From Deltaproteobacteria bacterium (GTDB taxonomy: Bacteria; Myxococcota_A; Polyangia; Polyangiales; Sandaracinaceae), in contig JAFLCL010000028.1 of assembly GCA_017303575.1 (NCBI GenBank), forward strand, positions 1 through 54,253: a stretch of DNA of 54,253 bases, written 5' to 3'. The notes below the pieces were generated by a model, which worked only from the letters and a program-made list of their open reading frames with translations, searched no databases and was not told the DNA's origin. Of this stretch, positions 33,928-41,625 are shown one piece after another (the first letter of the stretch is position 1; each line of letters opens with the position of its first letter). A program made the translations under genes and the position numbers.

Positions 33928-34734
33928 ATGAGCGACACCAGCAGCAACGACGCGCCGAACGTCGCCCTCGGATCGACCGATCGCTTCGGCTACGAGTGGA
34001 AGAACTACGCGCAGATCATCCCCGAGCACGAGCGGCAGCTCGAGCGCTGGATGGGCTCGACGGGCCTCGCGTCGTTCGCGGGCAAGCGCTGTCTCGACGT
34101 GGGCTGCGGCATGGGGCGCAACCCCTTCTTCATGTTGAAGAACGGCGCGAAGGAGATGGTCGCCGTCGACGTGGACGAGGGCTCGCTCGGCGCGGCGCGC
34201 AAGAACCTCGCGGGGGATCCGCGCGCGAAGGTCGTGAAGTGCTCGGTGTACGACCTCGATCCGAAGGAGCTCGGCACCTTCGATCGCGTGACGAACATCG
34301 GCGTGCTCCATCACCTCGCGGAGCCCGAGCGCGCGCTCGAGGCGATGTGGGCGATGGTCGCGCCCGGCGGTGATCTCTGCCTCTGGTGCTACGGCAAGAA
34401 CGGCAACGAGCTCATCCTGCCCGTGATCCAGGCGTTCCGTTTCCTCGGGTCGCGCCTGCCGATCGGTGCGACGCACACGGTGGCCAAGGTGACGACGGCG
34501 GTCGCGTGGCCGGTGATGAAGCGCATCCCCTTCCGCACCGAGTACTACAACCACTTGAAGACGCTCTCGAAGAAGAACGTCGAGTCGATCATCTTCGATC
34601 AGATGCTCCCGCACATCGCGCACTACTGGACGCGCACCGACATGGAGAAGCTCGTGCAGCCTCTCCACGGAGACCCGACGATCGAGCTCGTGCAGGGCAA
34701 CAGCTGGCACGTGCGCGTGGTCAAGCGTGCGTAG
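33928..34734 (+). CDS. Class I SAM-dependent methyltransferase
   Basis: The protein has 268 residues. Motif I is LDVGCGMGRNP (about 55-65), followed by an acidic residue at the end of strand 2 (VAVDVDEG) and VTNIGVLHHL, as in small-molecule and lipid methyltransferases of the Methyltransf_11 type. The N-terminal FGYEWKNYAQ is common to methyltransferases found in sugar and natural-product clusters. The C-terminal ~120 residues are a helical lid. TAG stop. Substrate unknown. Confidence 0.88.
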   Translation: MSDTSSNDAPNVALGSTDRFGYEWKNYAQIIPEHERQLERWMGSTGLASFAGKRCLDVGCGMGRNPFFMLKNGAKEMVAVDVDEGSLGAARKNLAGDPRAKVVKCSVYDLDPKELGTFDRVTNIGVLHHLAEPERALEAMWAMVAPGGDLCLWCYGKNGNELILPVIQAFRFLGSRLPIGATHTVAKVTTAVAWPVMKRIPFRTEYYNHLKTLSKKNVESIIFDQMLPHIAHYWTRTDMEKLVQPLHGDPTIELVQGNSWHVRVVKRA

Positions 34735-34791
34735 CGTTCCGGTGTCGTCCTCGCGTCTCCGCCACCGGTGATGATCGAGGTTCGGCTCGTG

Positions 34792-34805
34792 TATCGTCGC
34801 GCGCC
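34792..34805 (+). promoter_or_regulatory. -10-like TATCGT before the zinc-ribbon protein
   Basis: TATCGT (34792-34797), eight bases before ATG 34806; no Shine-Dalgarno. Confidence 0.55.
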
Positions 34806-35585
34806 ATGACGACGAGCTGTCCTCACTGCGCCGCGCCCCGACAAGTGGGCCACGTGATCTGCGTCTACTGCCGCCAGCCCTACGAGGCGGCATCGGCGGC
34901 GAGCGCCGTTCGCTGTCCGAAGTGCTCCGTGATGTCCGCGGAAGGTCAGGACAAGTGTGTGGCGTGCGGAACGTGGATCGTCGTCGCGTGCGTGTTCTGC
35001 GGCGCGCACTCCCCGCACACGAAGTCTGCGTGCGTGTCGTGCGGTGAGCTGTTCGCGGGTGCGGCGGAGCGCAAGGCCGCGATGGAGGCCGCCGACGCCG
35101 AAGACGACGAGGAGGACGAGGACGACGAGGACGACGAGGACGACGACTCGGCGTGGGAGTCGGGCTGGGCGTGGTGTGGCAAGTGCCAGGCGCTCGTCTA
35201 CGACGAGGATCCCGCGGGCAAGTGCGCGGCCGGAGGCAAGCACGACACGAGCGACAGCGAGGACTACCTGCTCTGCGTCGATCCCGAGTCGATCGATGGA
35301 CAGGGCGAGTGGCGCTGGTGCCGCGCGTGTCAGGGCCTCTTCCACGGAGGCGAGCGCGCGGGTGTGTGCGCAGCCTCGGGCGCGCATCACGACGGGAGCG
35401 ACAGCGAGGAGTACACGATCGCGAAGACCGGCAGCGACGACTACGAGGAGGACGACGGCGGCTGGGGCCGCTGCAAGAAGTGCAGCTCGCTCGTGTGGGC
35501 CGAAGACGGCGGCTCGTGCGCCGCAGGCGGCGAGCACGCGCCGAAGGAATCGACCGACTACTCGGTGCCCTACGAAGAAGAGTGA
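34806..35585 (+). CDS. Zinc-ribbon protein with acidic linker and three W-C-C-H repeats
   Basis: The protein has 259 residues. The N-terminal ~80 residues hold four short zinc-ribbon knuckles (CPHCAAP, CVYCRQP, CPKCSVM/CVACG, CVFCGAH/CVSCG). A pure Asp/Glu stretch follows (about 97-116). Then come three repeats: GWAWCGKCQALVY...KCAAGGKHD, EWRWCRACQGLFH...VCAASGAHH and GWGRCKKCSSLVW...SCAAGGEHA. Each has two CxxC-type cysteines, a third Cys, GG and His, a likely metal site. I recall the same repeat in bacterial lectin-like proteins. No signal peptide. Function unknown. Confidence 0.85.
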   Translation: MTTSCPHCAAPRQVGHVICVYCRQPYEAASAASAVRCPKCSVMSAEGQDKCVACGTWIVVACVFCGAHSPHTKSACVSCGELFAGAAERKAAMEAADAEDDEEDEDDEDDEDDDSAWESGWAWCGKCQALVYDEDPAGKCAAGGKHDTSDSEDYLLCVDPESIDGQGEWRWCRACQGLFHGGERAGVCAASGAHHDGSDSEEYTIAKTGSDDYEEDDGGWGRCKKCSSLVWAEDGGSCAAGGEHAPKESTDYSVPYEEE

Positions 35586-35627
35586 TCGCTCGGAGGCGAG
35601 CACGCGACGAAGACGACCCCGGGGCGT

Positions 35628-38534
35628 TCAGCGTGAAGGCACGCGTGCAGGCGCTCGCTGACCGTCGACTCGCCCCCCCGTCGCGTCACCCCAGCAGCGG
35701 ACGGTCCCGTCCTCGAAGCGGGCGCACGCATGCTCGTAGCCGACGGACACCTCGGTCGCGCCGCGTGTCCCCGAGACGATGGCTGGACGCGTGAAGCGCG
35801 CGTCGCGTCCGGGTGCAGCGTGCTCGAAGTCGAAGCACGCCACGTCACCCTCCGCGCGGACGACACACGCGCCGAAGCCACCGATCGACAGGTCGCGTGC
35901 GCCTCGCAGACCGCGGAGCTCACGCGGCCCGTGCGACGCGAAGCACTGGATCGCGCCCGAGCGTGTGCGCACGCAGCCCCAGCCGAACGTCACGCCGACC
36001 TCGAGCGCGTCGGTCACGCCCACGACCACCTCGGGCGGCGCGCCTTCGTCACCGTCGCGCGCCATCCGCCAGCACACGACGCGTCCGGCCCGCTCCACGA
36101 CACAGACGCGATCGCTACCGACCGCGACGTCGATCGCCTCGCCGAGCACGTCGTCCGGAACGTCCGCGCTCGCGCTGGCGGTGTCGAGGCTGCGCGCGCT
36201 GCACTGGACGCATCCGTCGAGGATCACGCACGTGGCCCCGCCGCCCACCGACACGGCGCTCGCACGACCGGGGAGCGCGCGCGTCGAGATCCCGCTGCAC
36301 ACGGCGCGGCCGTTCGCGTCGATCGCACAGCGCTCGCCTGCACCGAGGGCGAGCGTGCGCGCATCCGTGAACGGGACGTAGTCGTGCGGATCACGCGGCC
36401 AGCACGTGACCGCGCCGTCCTCCAGCACTGCGCAGCTCTCCCGGTAGCCAGCGGCGACGCTGCGCGCGTGGGCGACACCTTCCACGAGCACGGCTCCCCG
36501 TGTGCGTCGTGTGCCCCAGCACCACGTCGCTCCCGACGCGTCGAGCGCACACATGCCCGTGTCGGAGGCGCCGAGCGCAGCGACGTTCGGGAGCTCGATC
36601 GCGGCGGGCCGACCGACGCCCGACACGCCGCCCGCGAGGACTTCGCGGTTCGAGTAGCTCGCGAAGCACGCGATGGATGCGTCGTCGCGGCGGAAGCACA
36701 CGAAGTCACGGCCGAGCGCGATCTCGACCGCGCGGTCGATGACGGACGTGGGGCCCGTCGGCGCTCCCGCGATGCCGAGCGACCCGCCGGAAGCCTCACC
36801 CCAGCAGTGCGCCGTGCCGCCGCGAACGATCGCGCACGTGCGCTCGCCGTACGCGGCGATCCACACCACGTCGCTGAGCGGGGGGATCGCGGTGATGCGA
36901 GGGTGCGCGCCGGTCACGCCGAGCTGGCGCGATCCGTTGGCGCCCCAGCAGGCGAGCGTTCCGTCGACGCGGAGCGCGCAAGCGTGACCTCCGCCCGAGG
37001 CGATCGCGATCGCGTCGGCCACGCCGCGCACGATCGCCGCCCTCGTGCTCGTGGCGTCTCGAGTGACCTCGCCCGGCACGCGACCCCAGCACGCCACGCG
37101 GCCGTCCTCGAGCACCGCGCACGCATGACCCGGTCCGCCTGCGATCGTCACGGCGCCGGCGATGCCCTCGATCGGCGTGGGCCGCGTGTGGTCTTCGCCA
37201 CCCAGTGATCCCCAGCAGCGCACGGTGCCGTCGCCCAGGAGCGCGCACGATCCACCACCGGCCCGCACGAGCTCGATCACACCCTCGAGGCCAGGCACCG
37301 CTCGAAGTGTGTCGCGCCCCGCCGTGCTGCCGTCGCCGAGCTGTCCGTGTGCCGCCTCGCCGAAGCACTGCACACGGCCCTCGACGAGCACGCAGCCGAA
37401 GTCGTGACCGATCGACATGCGCGACGGAGCGATCGCGCGATCGGTCCGCGCGGCGCTCACGGCCGCGACACCGACGGGCTGCGGCTCGCTCGCGCTCGCG
37501 CGCGCACGCAAGCCCGCGAGATCCGGGATCGGCAGCGCCGACGCGCGTGCATAGGCCATCGCCAGCTCCGTCGCGGGACAGCGCGAGCCGAGGCCCGCGG
37601 TGCCGATCGGTTGCACGCCGTCGATCGTGAGGAGGCGTGCCCACTCTTGTCCGTTGGCCTCGACGCCGATCTCGTAGCGCACGCGCGCGCGCGTCGGCAC
37701 GGGCACGCGCGCCCAGCGCCCCACGCCCGGCGCGGCGAAGATCTCGAGACCCACGGGCAGCTCGAGCTCGCCCTCGAACGCGACGTCGGCAGGCGCCGCG
37801 TTCTCGCATCGCCCTCGACCGAGCCCGCCGATTCCGCCGCCCCCGCTGGGCGGTGGCTCGAGGTCCACCACCTGCGCCCAGGCACGAACCTCGATCGCGC
37901 CCACGCGCACGAGCACTCGTACCCAGCTGCCTTCACGGGCGACCTCGGGCAGCTGCACGAACGCATCGAGGCCCCCGATCGTGATCGTGGTCGCGCCCGC
38001 GTCGGGTCTCGTGCGCAGCGAGAGCCGTGAAGATCGCGCGACCCACCGCACGCCCGTCGCGAGCGGACGATCCGCCTCCCGCATCGCGCTCCACGCAGCG
38101 TCCGCGGCGATCGGTGCGCCGAGCTCGAGCGCCTCGCACGTGATGGGCACACCGCTCACGGAGATGCGCGCGTAGCCCTCAGCGACGCTCGTGAAGCGCA
38201 GCGCACCCTCGTGCGCGCTCGGGCTCACGGCCGCACCTCGCGGCACGAACACGGCGCCCTCGAGCTCGATCGCGCGTGCCGTCCGCCAGGCCACGCTCGC
38301 CGTGCCGACGAGCTCGAGCGGACGGCTCACCTCCGCGCGTCCGTTGGCCGCGTCGATCGAGAGACGCGCGTGCTCGAGCGCGACGAAGACGGACCGCCCA
38401 TCCGCCTCGACGCGGATCGAGGGCACCGAGAGGTCCTCACTGGTGCGGACGCAGGACTGCGCGACCGCGCGAGCGCTCGCCGAGGCGAGCGCGAGGATCG
38501 TCAGCGCGAACAGGGGAGCGAGCGCGCGCCTCAC
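35628..38534 (-). CDS. Secreted RCC1-repeat (beta-propeller) protein
   Basis: The protein has 968 residues. A signal peptide (about 1-27) is followed by ~360 residues of beta-rich, SH3-like sequence with a Gly-rich linker (PPSGGGGIGGLGRG). About 14 RCC1-type repeats follow from residue ~390 to the end. Each has the unit G..C.l...G.v.CwG, with a Cys pair that probably forms a disulfide inside each blade. Fourteen repeats would make two seven-bladed propellers. GTG at 38534 overlaps the stop of the TPR/AgmX lipoprotein gene (GTGA), so they are translated together. Confidence 0.9.
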   Translation of the reverse strand: MRRALAPLFALTILALASASARAVAQSCVRTSEDLSVPSIRVEADGRSVFVALEHARLSIDAANGRAEVSRPLELVGTASVAWRTARAIELEGAVFVPRGAAVSPSAHEGALRFTSVAEGYARISVSGVPITCEALELGAPIAADAAWSAMREADRPLATGVRWVARSSRLSLRTRPDAGATTITIGGLDAFVQLPEVAREGSWVRVLVRVGAIEVRAWAQVVDLEPPPSGGGGIGGLGRGRCENAAPADVAFEGELELPVGLEIFAAPGVGRWARVPVPTRARVRYEIGVEANGQEWARLLTIDGVQPIGTAGLGSRCPATELAMAYARASALPIPDLAGLRARASASEPQPVGVAAVSAARTDRAIAPSRMSIGHDFGCVLVEGRVQCFGEAAHGQLGDGSTAGRDTLRAVPGLEGVIELVRAGGGSCALLGDGTVRCWGSLGGEDHTRPTPIEGIAGAVTIAGGPGHACAVLEDGRVACWGRVPGEVTRDATSTRAAIVRGVADAIAIASGGGHACALRVDGTLACWGANGSRQLGVTGAHPRITAIPPLSDVVWIAAYGERTCAIVRGGTAHCWGEASGGSLGIAGAPTGPTSVIDRAVEIALGRDFVCFRRDDASIACFASYSNREVLAGGVSGVGRPAAIELPNVAALGASDTGMCALDASGATWCWGTRRTRGAVLVEGVAHARSVAAGYRESCAVLEDGAVTCWPRDPHDYVPFTDARTLALGAGERCAIDANGRAVCSGISTRALPGRASAVSVGGGATCVILDGCVQCSARSLDTASASADVPDDVLGEAIDVAVGSDRVCVVERAGRVVCWRMARDGDEGAPPEVVVGVTDALEVGVTFGWGCVRTRSGAIQCFASHGPRELRGLRGARDLSIGGFGACVVRAEGDVACFDFEHAAPGRDARFTRPAIVSGTRGATEVSVGYEHACARFEDGTVRCWGDATGGRVDGQRAPARVPSR

Positions 38535-39853
38535 GGGGATGCCGTGCACGCGACGCTGACGGTGACTGTCGTGGCGGCGGCAGCGGGCGGGAAGGCCGCG
38601 CGCGCGATCGACTGGCTCATGCAGGTCTGGAGCGTGGCGTCGCCCAGGCCCGACGCGCGCGCTCTCTCCGCTGTGCCCGATGCGTTCACCGTGGCCTCGA
38701 TCGCCATGGTGCCTGCGAGCGCAGGATCGCTGCGCAGGGCTTGTTCGTAACAGAAGCGCAGCTGACCTGTCGCGCGGCGCGCGACACGCAGCACGAGCGC
38801 TTCCTCGAGCCCGCCGCTCGCTGTCGCCGTGATGCGGACCGTCGCGCCCGGATCGGTCGTGCTGCTCCCGAGGCGCCCAGCCCCCGAGCCATAGCCTTGC
38901 CCCGCGCCCGTGCCCGCGCCGTGGCCGATCGTGCCGATGTTGCCGAGACCGATCGTCCCTTCGCCGCCGCCGCCGCCCTCGCCGATCCCCGACAGTCCGA
39001 GCCCGCCGAATCCGAAGTTGTCGCCGATCGAATCGCCCATGAGCGCGCCCAGCGCGGACGTGTCGTTGCCCAAGGCCGTCGCGTCGCCGAAGGGGCTCGT
39101 CGTCGCCGACCCTGCAGCCAAGAGGCCGATGATGCCCATCTCCGCGACTTGCCTGCGCGCCGCGAGCGCGGCGGCGCGCTGATCGAGGGCCTCGAGCGCG
39201 TTCGAGAGCGCGACGGCCTCCTCGGCGAACGGCGTGCCCTGGCTCGGCGCGCTCGCGGCGCGGAGCAGCACGTGAGCCTCCTCGCGCAGCGCGTCGTCGC
39301 CCTCCCACGTGTCGCTCTCGGAGGCCGCGTCGAGGCGTCCGATCAGGATCCGCGCGAGCGCGAGCCGGGCCTCGACGTTGGCGTCGTCGAGCTCGATCGC
39401 GCGTCGGTAGCTCGCCATCGCGTCGTCTGCGCGGTCGAGGTGCTCCTGCACCTTGCCGAGGCGCGTGCGCGCGGGGGCTTCGGGCGCGCCGAGCTCGATC
39501 TCGCGGGTGATGTCGGGCTCGGCCTCGGCCCAACGTTCGAGCGCCACCCGCGCGCGTGCGCGCGTCTCGTGATCACGCGCCTCGGTGTCCGACAGCGTGA
39601 TCGCACGGCTCGCAGCGGCCTCGGCCTCGACCCAACGAGACTCCGCGAGCTCCAACTCCGCGAGGCGGCTCCAGGCCGCGCGCAGCGACGGATCGAGACG
39701 TGTCGCCTCCGAGAGCGCCTCGCGTGCGGAGGCACCTCCTCCTGCGCCGGGCCCCGCGAGGAGCTCGAGCGCGCGCTCCTGATCGGTCTGGCATCCACCG
39801 AGGCCGGGCGCGAGGACGAGGGTGAGGGCGAGGAGCGAAGCACGGGCACACAT
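38531..39853 (-). CDS. TPR lipoprotein with AgmX/PglI-type C-terminal domain
   Basis: The protein has 440 residues. The lipobox is GLGGC. TPR-like repeats occupy about 30-250 (AAWSRLAELELAESRWVEAEAAASRAI, DDAMASYRRAIELDDANVEARLALA). A Gly-rich region (about 270-340) contains repeats such as GLGNIGTIGHGAGTG. The last ~100 residues match the AgmX/PglI C-terminal domain found in gliding-motility and TonB-like proteins: LRFCYEQALRSDPALAGTMAIEATVNASG and TCMSQSIARAAFP. It is coupled to the RCC1 protein, and together they could form an outer-envelope assembly. TAGAGT lies seven bases before the ATG. Confidence 0.88.
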   Translation of the reverse strand: MCARASLLALTLVLAPGLGGCQTDQERALELLAGPGAGGGASAREALSEATRLDPSLRAAWSRLAELELAESRWVEAEAAASRAITLSDTEARDHETRARARVALERWAEAEPDITREIELGAPEAPARTRLGKVQEHLDRADDAMASYRRAIELDDANVEARLALARILIGRLDAASESDTWEGDDALREEAHVLLRAASAPSQGTPFAEEAVALSNALEALDQRAAALAARRQVAEMGIIGLLAAGSATTSPFGDATALGNDTSALGALMGDSIGDNFGFGGLGLSGIGEGGGGGEGTIGLGNIGTIGHGAGTGAGQGYGSGAGRLGSSTTDPGATVRITATASGGLEEALVLRVARRATGQLRFCYEQALRSDPALAGTMAIEATVNASGTAERARASGLGDATLQTCMSQSIARAAFPPAAAATTVTVSVACTASP

Positions 39854-39866
39854 GCGCGCGACTCTA
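39854..39866 (-). promoter_or_regulatory. -10-like TAGAGT before the TPR/AgmX lipoprotein
   Basis: Minus-strand TAGAGT (39861-39866), seven bases before ATG 39853. Confidence 0.55.
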
Positions 39867-39951
39867 CGCGCTCCATGGCGCTTTCTTCCCGCGCACCGGT
39901 CGAGCCCCCACGCCGCTCTCACACACGACCGCCGTGCGCCGCCGCCCAGCG

Positions 39952-39964
39952 TAGAGTCGAGCGC
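39952..39964 (+). promoter_or_regulatory. -10-like TAGAGT before the TPR-like secreted protein
   Basis: TAGAGT (39952-39957), seven bases before ATG 39965. The same hexamer and spacing occur at the divergent gene 85 bp away. Confidence 0.55.
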
Positions 39965-40906
39965 ATGCGGCTCGCCACGCTCGCCAGCTCGCTCGGCCTC
40001 GCGCTCTTCGTCTCGCACGCGCACGCGCAAGACGCCGATGCCGTCGCGCGCCTGCGTGCCCGCGTCGCAGCCGCGCCCTCGGACGTGTCGCTCCAGTGCC
40101 AACTGAGCTTCGCGCTCGTGGGAGCGTCGCAGCACGAGGAGGCGCTCACGATCGCGACCCGTGCTGCCGCCGCGATCCCGCGTCCGTTGACGCAGCCGGG
40201 CCATCGGCTCCTCGGGGCCTGCCTCTACAACCTCGGTCGCGCGGAGGAAGGGCTCGCGCACCGACGCGAGGCGGCGACCGCCTACGTGCGCTCGCTCGCG
40301 GTACGCGACAACCCTGCCGTGCGCGATCGCCTGCGCGCGCTCGTGCCCGAGACGCCCGAGCACTTCGAGGCCGCCGCGCTCGTGATGTTCGAGGGCACCG
40401 AGGGCGCCTCGATCTACGCCATCCAAGACACAGCCGCGGTTCGCGCGAACGGCCAGTCACTGATGTTCGTGTCGGCGCAGATCTCGTACGCCGGCGGCTA
40501 CACGGGGCTCGCGGCGTTCGTCGTGGCGCAGCACGAGGACATCGCGATCGTCGCGCGCGTGGACGAGTGGTCCCAGGAGGACAACGGCGCGCGCATGACG
40601 CTCGCCGAGCCTCGCACCCTCGAGGCCTCGGCGGGATCGCTGCGCGCCGCGTTCGAGGTGTCCGCGAGCGGCGGCGGTGCATGTGGACGGATGGATGGCT
40701 TCATGGACTTCGAGCACCACGCGACGGTCCTCGTGTCGTTCGATGGAGCGCAGGTGCGCTCGCGCGCGCTCGTCACCCGTGAGTCCGACTGCGGGGGCCA
40801 CAGCTCGATGTCGCTCCAGGTCGAGGATGGCGACGTGATCGTGCGCCGGGCCCGCGGCGGTGCGCTGCGGCTAGGCACGTACCCGATCAGCGAGCTCCTG
40901 CGCTGA
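39965..40906 (+). CDS. Secreted TPR-like protein of unknown function
   Basis: The protein has 313 residues. A signal peptide (MRLATLASSLGLALFVSHAHA-QDA) is followed by a TPR-like helical part (about 25-125: LRARVAAAPSDVSLQCQLSFALVGASQHEEALTIATRAA). The second half is beta-rich and has cysteines that may pair (GGGACGRMDG, ESDCGG). The gene overlaps the convergent PNPOx gene by 20 bp. No family is recognised. Confidence 0.78.
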   Translation: MRLATLASSLGLALFVSHAHAQDADAVARLRARVAAAPSDVSLQCQLSFALVGASQHEEALTIATRAAAAIPRPLTQPGHRLLGACLYNLGRAEEGLAHRREAATAYVRSLAVRDNPAVRDRLRALVPETPEHFEAAALVMFEGTEGASIYAIQDTAAVRANGQSLMFVSAQISYAGGYTGLAAFVVAQHEDIAIVARVDEWSQEDNGARMTLAEPRTLEASAGSLRAAFEVSASGGGACGRMDGFMDFEHHATVLVSFDGAQVRSRALVTRESDCGGHSSMSLQVEDGDVIVRRARGGALRLGTYPISELLR

Positions 40907-41561
40907 GCTGCGGTGCGATCGGCGGAACGTTCGCCTCGCGCACGTGCTCGTCGGCGATCGGCGCGCTCGCGACGAGGCGCAGCGGAACGACGCCCGCCCA
41001 AGACGGATGCGTCACGTCGTCGGGCGCATCGAGCGGCGGCCCGGACCGCACCTTCGCCGAGGCGTGCTCGATGTCGATGGCGATCAGGCGGGTGACGTCG
41101 ATCTCCCACTCGTGCATCGGTCGCAGCGACGCGTTGCGATCGGGTGAGAGGCGGTCGACCAGGCGCGCCATCGCCGAGACCTTCGCTTCGCGATCCTCGA
41201 CCTCACGTGCGCGCCCCGTGATCACGACCGAGCGGTAGTTCATCGAGTGGTGGAAGGCGCTCCGTGCGAGCACGAGGCCGTCGATCAGCGTGACGGTCAC
41301 CGAGAAGGGCGCACCCTTCGCGAGCACGTCGAGCGAGCGGTTGGCGCGCGCACCGTGCACGTAGAGCGTCTCGCCCTCGCGCGCGAACACGGTGGGCATC
41401 GCGATCACCTGCTCGGTGCCCCGCGGATCGGTGAAGACGTAGGCGAGGTGACAGACGAGCGCCTCGTCGAGGATGGCGTGCACGACGCTGCGGTCGTAGC
41501 TGCCACGCTCGGGGTGTCTCTTGAGCTTGGTGAGGTCGGAGATCGGGTAGGCGTCGGTCAT
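40887..41561 (-). CDS. Pyridoxamine 5'-phosphate oxidase-family flavin-binding protein
   Basis: The protein has 224 residues. The split-barrel pattern of the PNPOx-like family is visible: LKRHPERGSYDRSVVHAILDEALVCHLAYV, VIAMPTVFAREGETLYVHGARANRSLDVLA, VTVTLIDGLVLARSAFHHSMNYRSVVITGRAREVED. Relatives bind FMN, F420 or haem, and many are annotated as 5-nitroimidazole-resistance-like proteins. It is divergent from a MocR-type regulator, a common arrangement for PLP-linked control. The reaction is not predictable. Confidence 0.85.
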   Translation of the reverse strand: MTDAYPISDLTKLKRHPERGSYDRSVVHAILDEALVCHLAYVFTDPRGTEQVIAMPTVFAREGETLYVHGARANRSLDVLAKGAPFSVTVTLIDGLVLARSAFHHSMNYRSVVITGRAREVEDREAKVSAMARLVDRLSPDRNASLRPMHEWEIDVTRLIAIDIEHASAKVRSGPPLDAPDDVTHPSWAGVVPLRLVASAPIADEHVREANVPPIAPQLSAGAR

Positions 41562-41580
41562 GTGCGGAGGCTGCCCCGCA

Positions 41581-41625
41581 CTGGAGGTGCACGAGCCGCC
41601 AGAATGTGCGAGAGGACACCTCCAG
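41581..41625. promoter_or_regulatory. Inverted repeat CTGGAGGTG ... CACCTCCAG, candidate MocR operator
   Basis: Two perfect 9-bp half-sites (41581-41589 and 41617-41625) are separated by 27 bp, in the 64-bp divergent gap between the PNPOx-family gene and the MocR gene. The second half-site ends directly before the MocR ATG, so binding could repress the regulator itself. The spacing puts the centres 36 bp apart. Confidence 0.55.

Noticed and set aside
35098..35155. GAC/GAG-rich tract suggesting a microsatellite
   Set aside because: It encodes the acidic linker of the zinc-ribbon protein in frame.
35730..37208. Plus-strand frame across the RCC1 gene
   Set aside because: Shadow of the repeat-containing minus-strand gene; no start signal or domain.
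35628..37450. Regularly spaced similar DNA segments suggesting a CRISPR-like array
   Set aside because: The periodicity comes from RCC1 protein repeats; the DNA units are diverged and have no unique spacers.
38930..39010. Short GC-rich repeats suggesting a DNA repeat element
   Set aside because: They encode the Gly-rich linker of the TPR/AgmX lipoprotein.
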